A stretch of DNA of 64,000 nt. It comes from Periconia sp. R9002 (lineage: Eukaryota > Ascomycota > Dothideomycetes > Pleosporales > Periconiaceae). The notes below the pieces were generated by a model. The model worked only from the letters and a program-made list of their open reading frames with translations. It was not told the DNA's origin and did no database searches. The stretch lies in NCBI GenBank assembly GCA_023627715.1, contig JAMAHW010000046.1:62001-126000 (forward strand), read 5' to 3'. Shown here one piece after another: positions 23,320 to 33,024 of this stretch. The position numbers and the translations under genes are program-made. Position 1 is the first letter of the stretch. Each line of letters opens with the position of its first letter.

Positions 23320-24186
23320 GGTTTGGGTTATGGTAACGACACAAAAAAGCTCCGCAGGGCGAGCATATCCAAAAGGGGCCTTTTAGGCATACTCTCCTAC
23401 CACCAGGGCCGTGGAGAGTCAGCGTAGTGGCTGGGCGATGATCATTTCATAGATTCCTATAAATGACATTTGCCGAACAAACTGAATGGTTCCGATATCC
23501 GTGAACGACTTTGTGCGACGGCTGCGTTTTCGATCAATGCGCGCCGGCCCAAATCACCCACCTCAGGCGATCTATATGCGTGAACACAGACAGAAGTGCT
23601 GCTGTGTTGTAGGCAGGGTCGCTCTTGGTTAGTTGTTTCCCGTGATGCTTCTTGAACTGGTGACCGTGAGCCAACTTTTTATGCACCCAACTGTGAATGA
23701 TGCGAATTGAATCAACGATATCCATGCTAACCGATTGTCGTACAAGGAGGACTGCCTTGATAGCAAAAACATGACAAATCTTTCTGTAGAACGTGTTAGA
23801 AGAAGAGGAGTATGCTGCAGCTTCTAAGAGTTGTCTTCTACGGATCTACAAGAGGATTGGCGATGTTTCCACTACAGAATAGTCCTCCTTGTATCCCAAT
23901 TGATTGGCATGGATATCACTGATTCGATTCAAAGTAGTCATAAGCATTGTTGAACTTTTCAGTAACTCAAAATTATATCTTCTTTATTGATTGCATAAAC
24001 TATTGCATTCGGTTTCAAATCGATGGCTCGACAGGCTATACAGAGACACTCGTGTCTACATTCATGTCTATGTTGAAGAAATTTCCTCCCGGGACTCCCT
24101 CTTATCTTCGGCTAAGCTAACACTTGAAAAGAGAAAACCACGTGCCGAACTCCTATGTACCATCTATTACAATACCCAGAAGCCTT
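23320..24186. other. Convergent intergenic region with a large palindrome
   Basis: This stretch lies between the stops of RPL28 and the glycosyltransferase gene. Its main content is the imperfect ~250-bp inverted repeat annotated separately. No coding sequence was recognised. Confidence 0.55.
23692..23942. repeat. Imperfect ~250-bp palindrome (foldback or MITE-like relic)
   Basis: Two arms, 23692-23816 and 23819-23942, are reverse complements of each other around the 8-bp palindrome GCTGCAGC (23814-23821). Well-matched blocks include GATATCCATGC (23717-23727 with 23907-23917), TACAAGGAGGACT (arm 1 from 23741, arm 2 ending near 23893), AAACAT and CTGTAG/TTGTAG. Over the outer 62 positions I count 47 matches. 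Ten of the 15 mismatches are transitions. There is almost no net length difference between arms. This looks like an old foldback or miniature inverted-repeat element that has decayed, possibly with RIP-type C-to-T change. No target-site duplication could be defined. The alignment was made by eye. Confidence 0.7.
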
Positions 24187-25509
24187 TCAAACGGCCAGCT
24201 TGTCATTTCCCAAAGCGAACTTCCACATTGCCTCCGCCGCTGTCATGGCGCCGTCCATCTTATTTACTTCATTTGCCAACATGCTCGCCTTCCGAGTATA
24301 CGATGGATCGTTCAAGATTTGATATACCGCATTTCGAATATTTCTAGCTTTCCAGCACTGCAACTGAATGCGAATTCCAGCTCCAGCATTCATCACATTA
24401 TCAAGATTCGTCTGCTGCTCGAGCTGATGGCCCACACCAACAATGGGCTTCCCAGCTGCTACAGCCGTCTGCACAGTGCCTTGCCCGCCATGAATCACTA
24501 GCACATCTGCTAATGCATTGGCCGCGGGCGCGGGGATGAATCGATCCGTCACCAGAAGTCGCTCGTCGTTCCCCGCAATCTCGAGTGCTTCCTCCAACGG
24601 GCATATACACCGTGGTGCTAAAATCAACACCGTCCACTTGTCCTCCGGGGACATGCGCATGGCTCTGATTGCCTCGAATAAGAGGTCCTTGGTCGTCGAG
24701 CTACCCATGGCAACCACGATCGATGGGCCAGGCCGGTCCAGATGCGCGATAATGTCCTCATCGAGCTTGGAATCATTTTGCGCCCAGATAGGACCCGTCA
24801 AGACAATGTTGGCAGGAAGTCTATGCGAGTAGTCGGCATGGAACGTCGGATGGTCATTGACAAGATTCAGATCGGCCATGTTCATATCGAAGAGCGAGAT
24901 GGGACCAGTGACGGGCCATCCACTCGCGGCCGCCGCAGCACCGACGCGATGCTGTCGAAAGATGGGCGCTTTTAACAACAGCGAACTCCCCCACCACGCA
25001 AGCTTCTGCCTCAAAGGCCTGGGCAGACGGGTCAGGAGCGGCATTGGATCTGGAAGGTCTTTGATCAGGCCGTTGCCAAACGCACTAGGATGTAAAGGCA
25101 GCGGAAGGAAGTTGATAGTGCGGATCCCCAGCAGGCGAGCGGCGAGTGAGGCAGGCGCGAACATGCCATGAAACACGATATCCGGCTTCAACTCCTTGAA
25201 CGCGGCGAGCTGGCCATCGATGAAGCGTTTCACGATCTCCGGCGAGCCGAAGAACTCTGGGAAGTCGAGGCCCAGATCCTCTCGCACCGAGATGCCCTTG
25301 ACGCGCGGCTGGGCGCGCACGATGGGGAAGTGCGCGTTGGTGATGAGGTACTCAATCTGCGAGCCGCACGAGAGGAAGTCGATCTTGAGGTTGATGTGGG
25401 CTGGACAGAGGTCGCGGAATGCTTTCATGATGGCCACGGCTCGTGTCGTGTCGCCGAAATCTTGGAAGGCTACACTGACGACGATGTAGAGGCTTTTTTG
25501 GGACGCCAT
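24187..25509 (-). CDS. UGT/MGT-like glycosyltransferase (GT1, GT-B fold)
   Basis: A single exon encodes 440 residues. The C-terminal half has the nucleotide-sugar binding signature of GT1 enzymes in short form: HGGQGT at 340-345, followed by AVAAGKPIVGVGHQLEQQTN. An acidic/Gln pair at the end of that motif is typical for contacts with the sugar. MGSSTTKDLL (about 265) is the usual start of the C-terminal Rossmann domain. The N-terminal domain begins with a beta strand (SLYIVVSVAFQDFGDTTRAVAIM) without a signal peptide, so a cytosolic enzyme of the macrolide/sterol glycosyltransferase type is likely. The acceptor is unknown. It lies 3' to 3' with RPL28, and an MFS exporter gene lies upstream on the same strand, which may be chance. 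Confidence 0.82.
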   Translation of the reverse strand: MASQKSLYIVVSVAFQDFGDTTRAVAIMKAFRDLCPAHINLKIDFLSCGSQIEYLITNAHFPIVRAQPRVKGISVREDLGLDFPEFFGSPEIVKRFIDGQLAAFKELKPDIVFHGMFAPASLAARLLGIRTINFLPLPLHPSAFGNGLIKDLPDPMPLLTRLPRPLRQKLAWWGSSLLLKAPIFRQHRVGAAAAASGWPVTGPISLFDMNMADLNLVNDHPTFHADYSHRLPANIVLTGPIWAQNDSKLDEDIIAHLDRPGPSIVVAMGSSTTKDLLFEAIRAMRMSPEDKWTVLILAPRCICPLEEALEIAGNDERLLVTDRFIPAPAANALADVLVIHGGQGTVQTAVAAGKPIVGVGHQLEQQTNLDNVMNAGAGIRIQLQCWKARNIRNAVYQILNDPSYTRKASMLANEVNKMDGAMTAAEAMWKFALGNDKLAV

Positions 25510-27340
25510 CGTGGCCTTGGACGTTGGCGGTGTGTTGTTTAGAGGGGGTATTTTCGGGTATAAAAAGGAGTTTGAGTGGGTAAAGGGAGCATATGACAGT
25601 GCTAAGTAGGTTAGATTTTGAAGGAGAAAATGTGTAATGATGAATGGGTGGCCATATACCTCATATGAAGTCCTTCTCCTTCCTTTTTCTAACAGGAAAA
25701 TCCCACTCTCTTACCGACATCTCGGGGATCCCCATCTCATATGTACATACATGCAAGCCATTCATTCAATTCCGCGAATACACACCCACACACAAAAGTC
25801 CAACCTTCCACACAATGCTTACCCTCGCACACACAAACCCCATTCCGACAAACCAACACCGGCCGCGATTCGTGCGGGGGCCACGAGAATCCCGAAGAGC
25901 TGAGCTGACAAGAGCGAAAATGTCGTGCACCTCAATAAAAAAATAGCCCCCCTGCTGCTGCTGCATCTCGTATTCGCCCCCCCTCCGTCCCCTTTCTGTC
26001 AACGGATCCCCATTGGAAACAAAAACCTGCAGATTTCCCCCTCCCTCCTTAGCAACTTCGCTGAAAAAGCGTGCAACGTAAGAAATAATAGGAAAAGAAG
26101 CACCGTTGCGGGGATCCGGAGATGCGATACGTGGTACATTCACATAGGCGCAGCACCATCTCGCTCCTGGTTATCGTTGAAAGGAATAGGTATGCATATT
26201 TATATAATATGCTTGGTATATTAATATGCATGGTGTCGAAAGGGGAAAGCAATTCGTCGACGTTATCATTCCCTATTCGTACATATGTGTAGGTTTTGAC
26301 AGGTTACACAAAAGCCCCACACCTACATACACTCAATCCAAGACATGATACATGTAAAAAAGAAACAGGTAGAACATTATGGTCACCAACCCCTAAGCTC
26401 CTCATTCACGTAAACAAATAGTAACATGTGTGCATGTCCCAACCAAGGACGTTGCTTGTGATTTCTACCCAGTGTCGATACCGCCAGTAGCTACAGCCAT
26501 TGTTTGCGAAGATGAAAACACTTTTGATGGAACGGTATGGGGGTTGGCGCACCCTACCTATGTACATACGAACATTGAACTGACTCATTTGCCAACTGCA
26601 CTTTCGATCTACTCCAACACAGTGTTAAATAAGTCTCTTTTAACGTATGGAACATTGTAGAGACTTCTTCTGGTTCGTCGTGAAATTATATTCTAAGCTC
26701 TAGCTGAAGCCTGTCGTAGATCCATGGATAGGTAGTTACGTATGTACGTCCCCAACCTCGGAACAGCACAAAGCCATCATCACATAGTCAAAAAAACGTG
26801 GTAACATGGCAAACAAATACACCTTTTCAATCACCTAGGGGGGGGGGGGAAAGTTGGTTTGATCCTCCAGTCAAACTTCCAATTCTAAGAAATCCTTAAA
26901 AGACAAATTAACTATTATAAAAAAAGGTCATAGTCTATAGTCTGTACAAAAAATATAGCCTCGAAACTTCAAATTTCCAAAAGCGTGTGGCCACCGCGAT
27001 CATTACGGTTGTTTTCTTCTACGTTCCCCTCGGACAGCCTTGCTGATCCATGTGTCTTCGCGTCGCCCCTATTCCCGGCTCGGTGGATTAATTGACTTAA
27101 TTTTTCTTCGATGGTAGAAGTATTGTTCAACGACCATGAAGGAAGGTAAACTCCCCCCTTGAATAAAGTCAAGAGCTGGGAAATTGAGCTGATGACGATA
27201 TGATGCATGTCGTATGGCTCGGAAGATCCAGAAACGACGATTGATGCCAGTTGAATCTAGTCAGGACCCCGAGTCAAAGGAAGGAAGGAAGGAAATATAT
27301 CATCCACTGCTGAGAGCTTAATCCCTCCCATCTTCATGTC
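25510..27340. other. Long intergenic region without a recognised gene
   Basis: This 1.8-kb stretch precedes the glycosyltransferase start and follows the MFS stop. It has a TATAAAAAG sequence at 25559-25567 about 50 bp from the glycosyltransferase ATG (in plus orientation), several gta/tac-rich patches, and a run of 12 G near 26839-26850. Open frames up to 125 codons show no family character. No RNA gene was seen. Confidence 0.5.
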
Positions 27341-29707
27341 TCATCTCCTACTTTCGACCCTACCGCCGCTCTCCAAGTCCGAAATCCTGCCCAACTCGTC
27401 CTTGAGATCCGGGTTGAAGACCGCAGTCACCCACGCCGAGAAATTACCGCTGGGACGGCTGAAGTTCTGCCAGGGTGTCGGTCTCGGAGGGAGAGATAGC
27501 TCGTCGTTATTGTTGTTGATGTGATGCGTGTCTGCGTCCTCCCCGAATGGATAGTCGTTGTTCCTTCTGCCGTGATGATAATCCGCGAACGCGTTCATGA
27601 CGTGTGTGGTGTTTTCGCCGTCGTGTTTTTCATGGGGGGGAAGTGGAAGTGCTTTTTCTTCGTCGCCGTTGTTTGTGGGTACCACGTCGGGCTTTTGAGG
27701 TGATTCTTTGACGCTCCGCCATTCCATGAAGACTGCGGCGGGGAGGGAGAGACACGCTATGATCAACGCGGCGAAGAAGGGTCCCTGGGTCAAGCTGTCG
27801 TTGTACGCGACGACGACGTCTTGCTGCCGCGTATGCGGGACTGCGGTTCTGAGATTCGTAGCGCCCGAATGCAGCACGACGGCAGGGTCGATGCCCGGGA
27901 TGCGGCCTAGGCCGCGGGAGAACTTGTCGATGAAGAGGTTCTGTCCGACTGCGACGAAGACGGCGCCGCCGAGCGTCTGGCATAGGGAGAGCAGCGCTGT
28001 GCCTGTGGGGACATCGGGTTTGTGGAGCACGACCTGGATCGCGAGGTTGGGTTGCTGCATGGACCAGCCCACCCCGAGCCCGACGAGGACTTGGTATCCA
28101 ATCCATGCTCCGGTGCTGGTATCCAGAGTCCATGTAGTGATGAGTCCGGCTCCAACAGCCATGCAACATGACCCGGCGATCATGAAGGGCGTGTAGTACC
28201 CTATCCGTTGGACCAAGCCACCGGAGGAAATGGAACCAACGACGACGGAGAGCACGAGGGGGATCATGCGGATCCCGGATTGCATGGCCGACGTGGAGCG
28301 GATGGCCTGGAACCACAGAGGAATGTACATGGTGACGGTGAGCATCGTAGCCCCGACGCAGAACTGCGACAATCCGCCAAAGATGACGCTCCGTTGCGCG
28401 AAGACGCGCGCGGGGATCGTGGCCGTCGTGTGGCGCGTGTAGTACTGCCAGCCTGCGAAGGCCGCGAAGAGCGCTGCAAAGACGGCAAAGAGCGCAATCA
28501 CCTGAGGCGAACTCCATGCATATTCTGCAGCACCCCATTCGAGAGCGAGAAGCAGGCAGGTGATGGATGGGAGGAACAGGATAGTTCCTATGGGATCCAG
28601 ATTCCGTACCGTTTGTCCCCAGTTTTCCATCCTGGGCTTGTTTTCGTCGAGCTTCAAAAGTAGGATCACGACGAGCATGGTGATGCCTCCGAGCGGCAGA
28701 TTGATGTAAAAGCACCACCTCCACGTCATCTTGGACCCCGTGAACGCGCCTCCCAGCAGCGGTCCCGTGACGGAAGCCACTCCAAAGCAAGCTCCGAACA
28801 GACCCTGCAGCAGCGGCCTCTTGTGAAGTGGTACCGTGTTCAGCATAATGAGGATGGCGCCGGTGAAGATGCCACTGCTGCCAAACCCCGCGACAGCGCG
28901 ACCGATGATGAGCATCATGGACGAGTTGGCGGCACCGCAGATGGCGCTTCCAGCCTCGAACAAAGCAATCCCGGAGAGGAAAACGGCCTTGGTCGAGAAG
29001 AAGGTGTAGACGCGCCCGTACAGGAGGATGAAGCCGCACGAGGTGAGCATGTACGCGCTCCCATACCAGCCCACATCGCCGAGCGAGCGGAATTGGTTGG
29101 TGATGGCTGGTATGGCGGGGCCGATGATGGTGCGGTCGAGGGCTACGAGGAAGATGGAGATGTAGATGGAGAACATGATGACGGCGGTTCTGGCGGGAGA
29201 TGGGTATTTGGTCGGTTCTGGCGGAGTTTGTGAGGACCCTTCAGTTTGGGAGGAGGTTGATCCTGAAGGTTTCGAGTCCGACGATGAGTTTTTCGTTCTA
29301 TCAGGGGAAGTGGGCGGAGGAGTAGTAGTAGTAGTATCGAGTCTCTTCGCTTTCCCCTTCCAGTCGTCGCCAGGGGAGGTATCTTTTGCTCGTTTGACGT
29401 GCGCGCCCCTGAAGAAATCGAGCGAGCCCGGCGTTCTGATATCTCTTGCATCTTCCTCGGCGCTCTCGAAGATCGTCCCCGTGGAATAGTGACGGTCGTT
29501 GCCGAATTTGGACGAATGTGTCGACCATCTGGTGGACTGATAGCTGGAACCATTACTCCAGCGTAGAGGTTTCGCATGGCAGGGCGTGTTTAGAGTCGTG
29601 TTGGACGCACCATCGTCGAAGCCAAGGTCAGAGAGGATTTCGGAAATCACGTCTTGTGAGGCGATGTCGTCGTTGGGAGAAGGCTTGTCGAGGTTGAATG
29701 TCACCAT
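27341..29707 (-). CDS. MFS drug:H+ antiporter, DHA2 (14-TM) type
   Basis: A single exon encodes 788 residues, probably a plasma-membrane exporter. A hydrophilic N-terminus of ~180 residues rich in Ser/Thr/Pro precedes about 14 membrane segments. Family motifs are LDRTIIGPAIPAITNQF in TM1 (DHA2 motif D1), LYGRVYTFFSTK (motif A region) and GRAVAGFGSSGIFTGAILI in TM4. The order and spacing resemble fungal toxin and multidrug exporters of secondary-metabolite clusters. No such cluster core is present, so substrate is open. The C-terminal ~110 residues are hydrophilic with His/Asp-rich stretches. I start at MVTFNLDK (29707); an ATG at 29878 is in frame and would add 57 residues with less plausible sequence. 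Confidence 0.85.
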   Translation of the reverse strand: MVTFNLDKPSPNDDIASQDVISEILSDLGFDDGASNTTLNTPCHAKPLRWSNGSSYQSTRWSTHSSKFGNDRHYSTGTIFESAEEDARDIRTPGSLDFFRGAHVKRAKDTSPGDDWKGKAKRLDTTTTTPPPTSPDRTKNSSSDSKPSGSTSSQTEGSSQTPPEPTKYPSPARTAVIMFSIYISIFLVALDRTIIGPAIPAITNQFRSLGDVGWYGSAYMLTSCGFILLYGRVYTFFSTKAVFLSGIALFEAGSAICGAANSSMMLIIGRAVAGFGSSGIFTGAILIMLNTVPLHKRPLLQGLFGACFGVASVTGPLLGGAFTGSKMTWRWCFYINLPLGGITMLVVILLLKLDENKPRMENWGQTVRNLDPIGTILFLPSITCLLLALEWGAAEYAWSSPQVIALFAVFAALFAAFAGWQYYTRHTTATIPARVFAQRSVIFGGLSQFCVGATMLTVTMYIPLWFQAIRSTSAMQSGIRMIPLVLSVVVGSISSGGLVQRIGYYTPFMIAGSCCMAVGAGLITTWTLDTSTGAWIGYQVLVGLGVGWSMQQPNLAIQVVLHKPDVPTGTALLSLCQTLGGAVFVAVGQNLFIDKFSRGLGRIPGIDPAVVLHSGATNLRTAVPHTRQQDVVVAYNDSLTQGPFFAALIIACLSLPAAVFMEWRSVKESPQKPDVVPTNNGDEEKALPLPPHEKHDGENTTHVMNAFADYHHGRRNNDYPFGEDADTHHINNNNDELSLPPRPTPWQNFSRPSGNFSAWVTAVFNPDLKDELGRISDLESGGRVESRR

Positions 29708-30215
29708 TGCTTTGCAGACTGGACTGGAAGCCTGTGTTTTCGACACCAAGGATATAGAGAAAGGCGCTGCCACGCGAGAGAGGAACACAGATGGGAGACA
29801 GTGCAAGCAAAAGGGATTGTCATTCAAGCCCTTTGTGTAATGGACGGGATCTATGCCGTGCCGATGGTATACCTGCATACATAGCTACCGTATCGTGGCC
29901 ATCATCATCACCACCACTACCACATCATCCGCATTGGTAAAAGACAGTCCACATCAGCTTGCCTCCGATCGCGTTGTCCAAACAACGTGAGAAGCTTTAG
30001 CAGGACAAACAAATGCGACAGTGAGATACACCGCACCGGTGAAATGGTGCGGGGGAACCGAAGGGCACAGATTCCAATAAGAAAAACAGCTCCCAAGCTG
30101 ACGGTGCAGCGCCGACATGCCGAAAGTTACACAACCATCAGAAGAGAAGAACTTGAAAGGGAAGAATGAAAATAAACGCCACCCGGGTAGTCGGGATCGG
30201 CATCGTAATTGTTGT
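29708..30215. other. MFS promoter and glycohydrolase 3' region
   Basis: This 508-bp stretch lies between two minus-strand genes. It is purine-rich around 30130-30180. No gene or repeat was recognised. Confidence 0.45.
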
Positions 30216-32471
30216 TTACAAGTCCGAGCTCGCGCAGGGCATGATACTCAGACTCTCAGCGCTGATACTGCCCTCACTAACAAGGAATCCAGCCGCGCCG
30301 GATCGATAGCTATATGGTTGACCATCATCATCTGTCCAGGTGATTTCCACTTGGCCGAGTCTGGCACGAATCACAGAGCCCTGCACATTTATGGTCATGG
30401 TATACGTGACGTCGGGTTCCCAGTCCAAGGGAACGGATGCATGCAGCGACCGCTCGCCATCCCGTGCTTTCAAGATGCTAAACCTTCCTCCACCACGTCG
30501 ACTCCCTTGCGTGCTCTCAGTCGTCGTGTCTACAATACAAGCGTAATATCGGTTGAGGTTTTGGATCCTCACCGCAACGCCGTGGCGGTGTCCGAGATTG
30601 ACCATGAAATCCCGCGCAACCACCGTGTAGTCCTGCCAGATGCTCGTGCCCGTGTAGAAGAGGCCTTCGCCGGCGTCCTGCGCAAGGTGGAAAGATGGCC
30701 CAAAGTTTTGCACCTTGTCTACGCTGTCCACCCAGCTGTTGCGCCACATGCTCGGCCCGATGCTCTCGAGGCCAGGCCCGCTGCGATGCGGAGGCCGGAC
30801 GAAGGTCGTTGACGGTGTGCCTGAGATCTTGAGGCTGTGGAGCCAGATGATGCCGCTGCCACCATCGCTGCTGTTATTGCGCGACCCCCGTGGTGGAGAG
30901 GTGACGGCGAGACCTAGAAAAGCTATGGGTTGATTTTGTAGATCTGTTGGGACTTTCCAGTCTATCTGTTGTGTTGCACCCGGGGAGAGAGATACCAAAG
31001 GTCCATCGACTATGACGAGGTTATCGTTGTAGTCGTACGCTTTGAGCCTCAGGACAATACCGGTTTCTCCAGCTGTTTCGGACGCAGAGGAAACTTTAGC
31101 CTGGACTGTCTGACCGGGAAACAGGAGCGGGGATGCCATCATCTCGTAGTCACGCTTCACTGCCAGCGCATCCGCAGGCGTAAAAGTCTGTGTAAGAACC
31201 TCGATTGGCGGTGATGATGTGTGGTTGTCTTGGAGGAGGGCAGTCAAGTGAATTCCCAGCGCAGAATCCCCATCCCCAGCCACACCCTGTCTAATCGTGA
31301 CAAACTCTTTTCCAAGACTCGTCTGAAACCCTTGAACACTCCCAGGGAGACTGAAATGCCACTGTGCGCCGTCAGAAGGAGGAGGCAGCGGTTTCTCGCC
31401 AACAAGCCTACAAGCCAGATCCGCGAGATCATACGTGATGCGCACAGCGTCATTGATGGAATACCCTCCGTCTGCGGCACTTATCAAGGCACGATCCGCC
31501 AACGGGCCTCTCCAATCCAGCCTCTCGCCGTCACCGCCGTCGTTCTCGAAAGCCTCTAACCCGTGCATGATGGCGACCAGACAGCCTACGTTCCCGCTGT
31601 TGCAATCAGTATCCCACCCGCAAGTGTTGATAATGTGCATGGCGAGACTGAAATCGTGACCGCCGTACAAGAGGGCGAGGATCATGATGCCGTGGTTCGG
31701 TATCATGTGACATATCCCGCCGTAATGGTGATAACCGTACTTGTCCTCGATCTTCTGCCGCGTCACCTTCCAGTCCCCGTCTTCCTTCGCCCAGGCGCGA
31801 ACATCCGCGACTAGAGGGTGGAGCTCCGAGTCTCCAGGGACGTACGATAGCCCAGTGTCAAGCAGGACCTCAACGTCGCGGGATGTGAACGCAACCGCCT
31901 CCATGACGGCCCAAAGCACCGCAGCGTCGACGGCGAGCCCATCGTGCGAGACCTGGGCAGCCGCCCTTGCCAGCTTCGCTGCGAGCTCCGGATTCCCCGG
32001 CGCGACCATGGCCCAGGCATCGATGAAGATTTGCGCACCAATCTGTTCGGCTAACGTCTTGCCGTTGGTCTTGATACTGCCGGTCGCGGGCGGCACGAGA
32101 CCCTTCTTCTTGAGGTTGTTAAAGGTCGTGTGCTCGGTGGAAATGCCGTTGCCTCCCCACCAGAAGACAGTTCGTTTTTCAATCACCTGGTTCAGCCATG
32201 TCTGCCCGATCTCGGCGCTCGTGATATCCGGGTTGGCGCCGTGCTCGTGCAGTGCGCGCACGAAGGCAAAGGTTCCTGAGACATCGTCGTCGATGACAAC
32301 GAGCGGTGTGTTGAATTGCTCGTGGACGTAGTATGTTATCGATCCCAGTTTGGTCGTAATGTCGTGGTAAGTCCAATTTTCGAATGGGCGTCCGAGGTAT
32401 ACGCCGATGAGTTTTCCTAGGACGCCGGCGTAGATTCTGTGCAGGTAATCCGGGGGAAGAGGAGTAGACAT
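30216..32471 (-). CDS. ADP-ribosylglycohydrolase family protein with C-terminal beta-sandwich region
   Basis: A single exon encodes 751 residues. The first ~370 form an ADP-ribosylglycohydrolase (ARH/DraG) domain. IYAGVLGKLIGVYLGRPF is the family N-terminal helix, VVIDDDVSG (D61-D63) matches the first metal-binding cluster, and CGWDTDCNSGN (about 284-294) matches the second (D-x-D). The rest (about 380-751) looks like beta-rich domains; TSIWQDYTVVARDF to RIQNLNRYYACIV resembles a LamG/concanavalin-type jelly roll. There is no signal peptide. Family members remove ADP-ribose from proteins or related N-glycosides; the real substrate here is unknown. The domain arrangement is one I associate mainly with bacterial (actinobacterial) proteins, so transfer is possible but not shown. 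Confidence 0.82.
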   Translation of the reverse strand: MSTPLPPDYLHRIYAGVLGKLIGVYLGRPFENWTYHDITTKLGSITYYVHEQFNTPLVVIDDDVSGTFAFVRALHEHGANPDITSAEIGQTWLNQVIEKRTVFWWGGNGISTEHTTFNNLKKKGLVPPATGSIKTNGKTLAEQIGAQIFIDAWAMVAPGNPELAAKLARAAAQVSHDGLAVDAAVLWAVMEAVAFTSRDVEVLLDTGLSYVPGDSELHPLVADVRAWAKEDGDWKVTRQKIEDKYGYHHYGGICHMIPNHGIMILALLYGGHDFSLAMHIINTCGWDTDCNSGNVGCLVAIMHGLEAFENDGGDGERLDWRGPLADRALISAADGGYSINDAVRITYDLADLACRLVGEKPLPPPSDGAQWHFSLPGSVQGFQTSLGKEFVTIRQGVAGDGDSALGIHLTALLQDNHTSSPPIEVLTQTFTPADALAVKRDYEMMASPLLFPGQTVQAKVSSASETAGETGIVLRLKAYDYNDNLVIVDGPLVSLSPGATQQIDWKVPTDLQNQPIAFLGLAVTSPPRGSRNNSSDGGSGIIWLHSLKISGTPSTTFVRPPHRSGPGLESIGPSMWRNSWVDSVDKVQNFGPSFHLAQDAGEGLFYTGTSIWQDYTVVARDFMVNLGHRHGVAVRIQNLNRYYACIVDTTTESTQGSRRGGGRFSILKARDGERSLHASVPLDWEPDVTYTMTINVQGSVIRARLGQVEITWTDDDGQPYSYRSGAAGFLVSEGSISAESLSIMPCASSDL

Positions 32472-33024
32472 GTTTGCTGATCAGATTCCGGTGTGGTGTT
32501 TCATGGTTCCGAGTTCCACGAGGAAGAAGACGAGTGTCGTGTTTTTGTAGTCTATCATCTCGCATTGACTGCCATTCCACTTCTCCCCCACCTTCTCGTC
32601 GTTGCTAGGTCACACTAGTAAATCAACCCCACTCCCAAAGTCACAATGGGTAGCGAAGATGTTTAGAACTTGCAACGAGAGACACATTCGAAAAACTTAA
32701 AGGACCGCGCCACTCTAGGTAGTGGGTTCTCCGCTCAGCCCCTCGTTTTCATTTGTCGAAAAGCACAGTGAAATGGAATACGTAGCCCCGGTCTTATCAA
32801 TACAATGTGTTATCCCTGCTACTCTACAAGGCCGCCTGTTGCCGTCCATTGCTGCCCGTATCACACCACAACTCTTCCTAGTATTCGATATCGTACACGG
32901 ACACCCAACATACTAAAAATGCATCTTGCCCAAGTCCATTGCCTCCCCGCCCCCATCAAAGCTCACGATATACCATCTGGCTCGTAGACATACATACTCT
33001 GGATAATCGACGTGGAGAACCAAT
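32472..33024. other. Intergenic region upstream of the glycohydrolase gene
   Basis: This 553-bp stretch between two minus-strand genes should hold the glycohydrolase promoter and the 3' UTR of the next gene. No gene was recognised. Confidence 0.45.

Noticed and set aside
25766..26143. Minus-strand frame of 125 codons upstream of the glycosyltransferase gene
   Set aside because: No family resemblance and irregular composition in a low-complexity promoter region; likely chance.
27630..29039. Minus-strand open frame of 469 codons inside the MFS gene
   Set aside because: It is another frame of the same strand, rich in Arg/His/Pro/Ala, whereas the MFS frame has clear membrane segments and motifs.
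24187..32471. A secondary-metabolite gene cluster
   Set aside because: There is no polyketide synthase, peptide synthetase, terpene cyclase or pathway regulator in the window; an exporter and a glycosyltransferase alone are insufficient.
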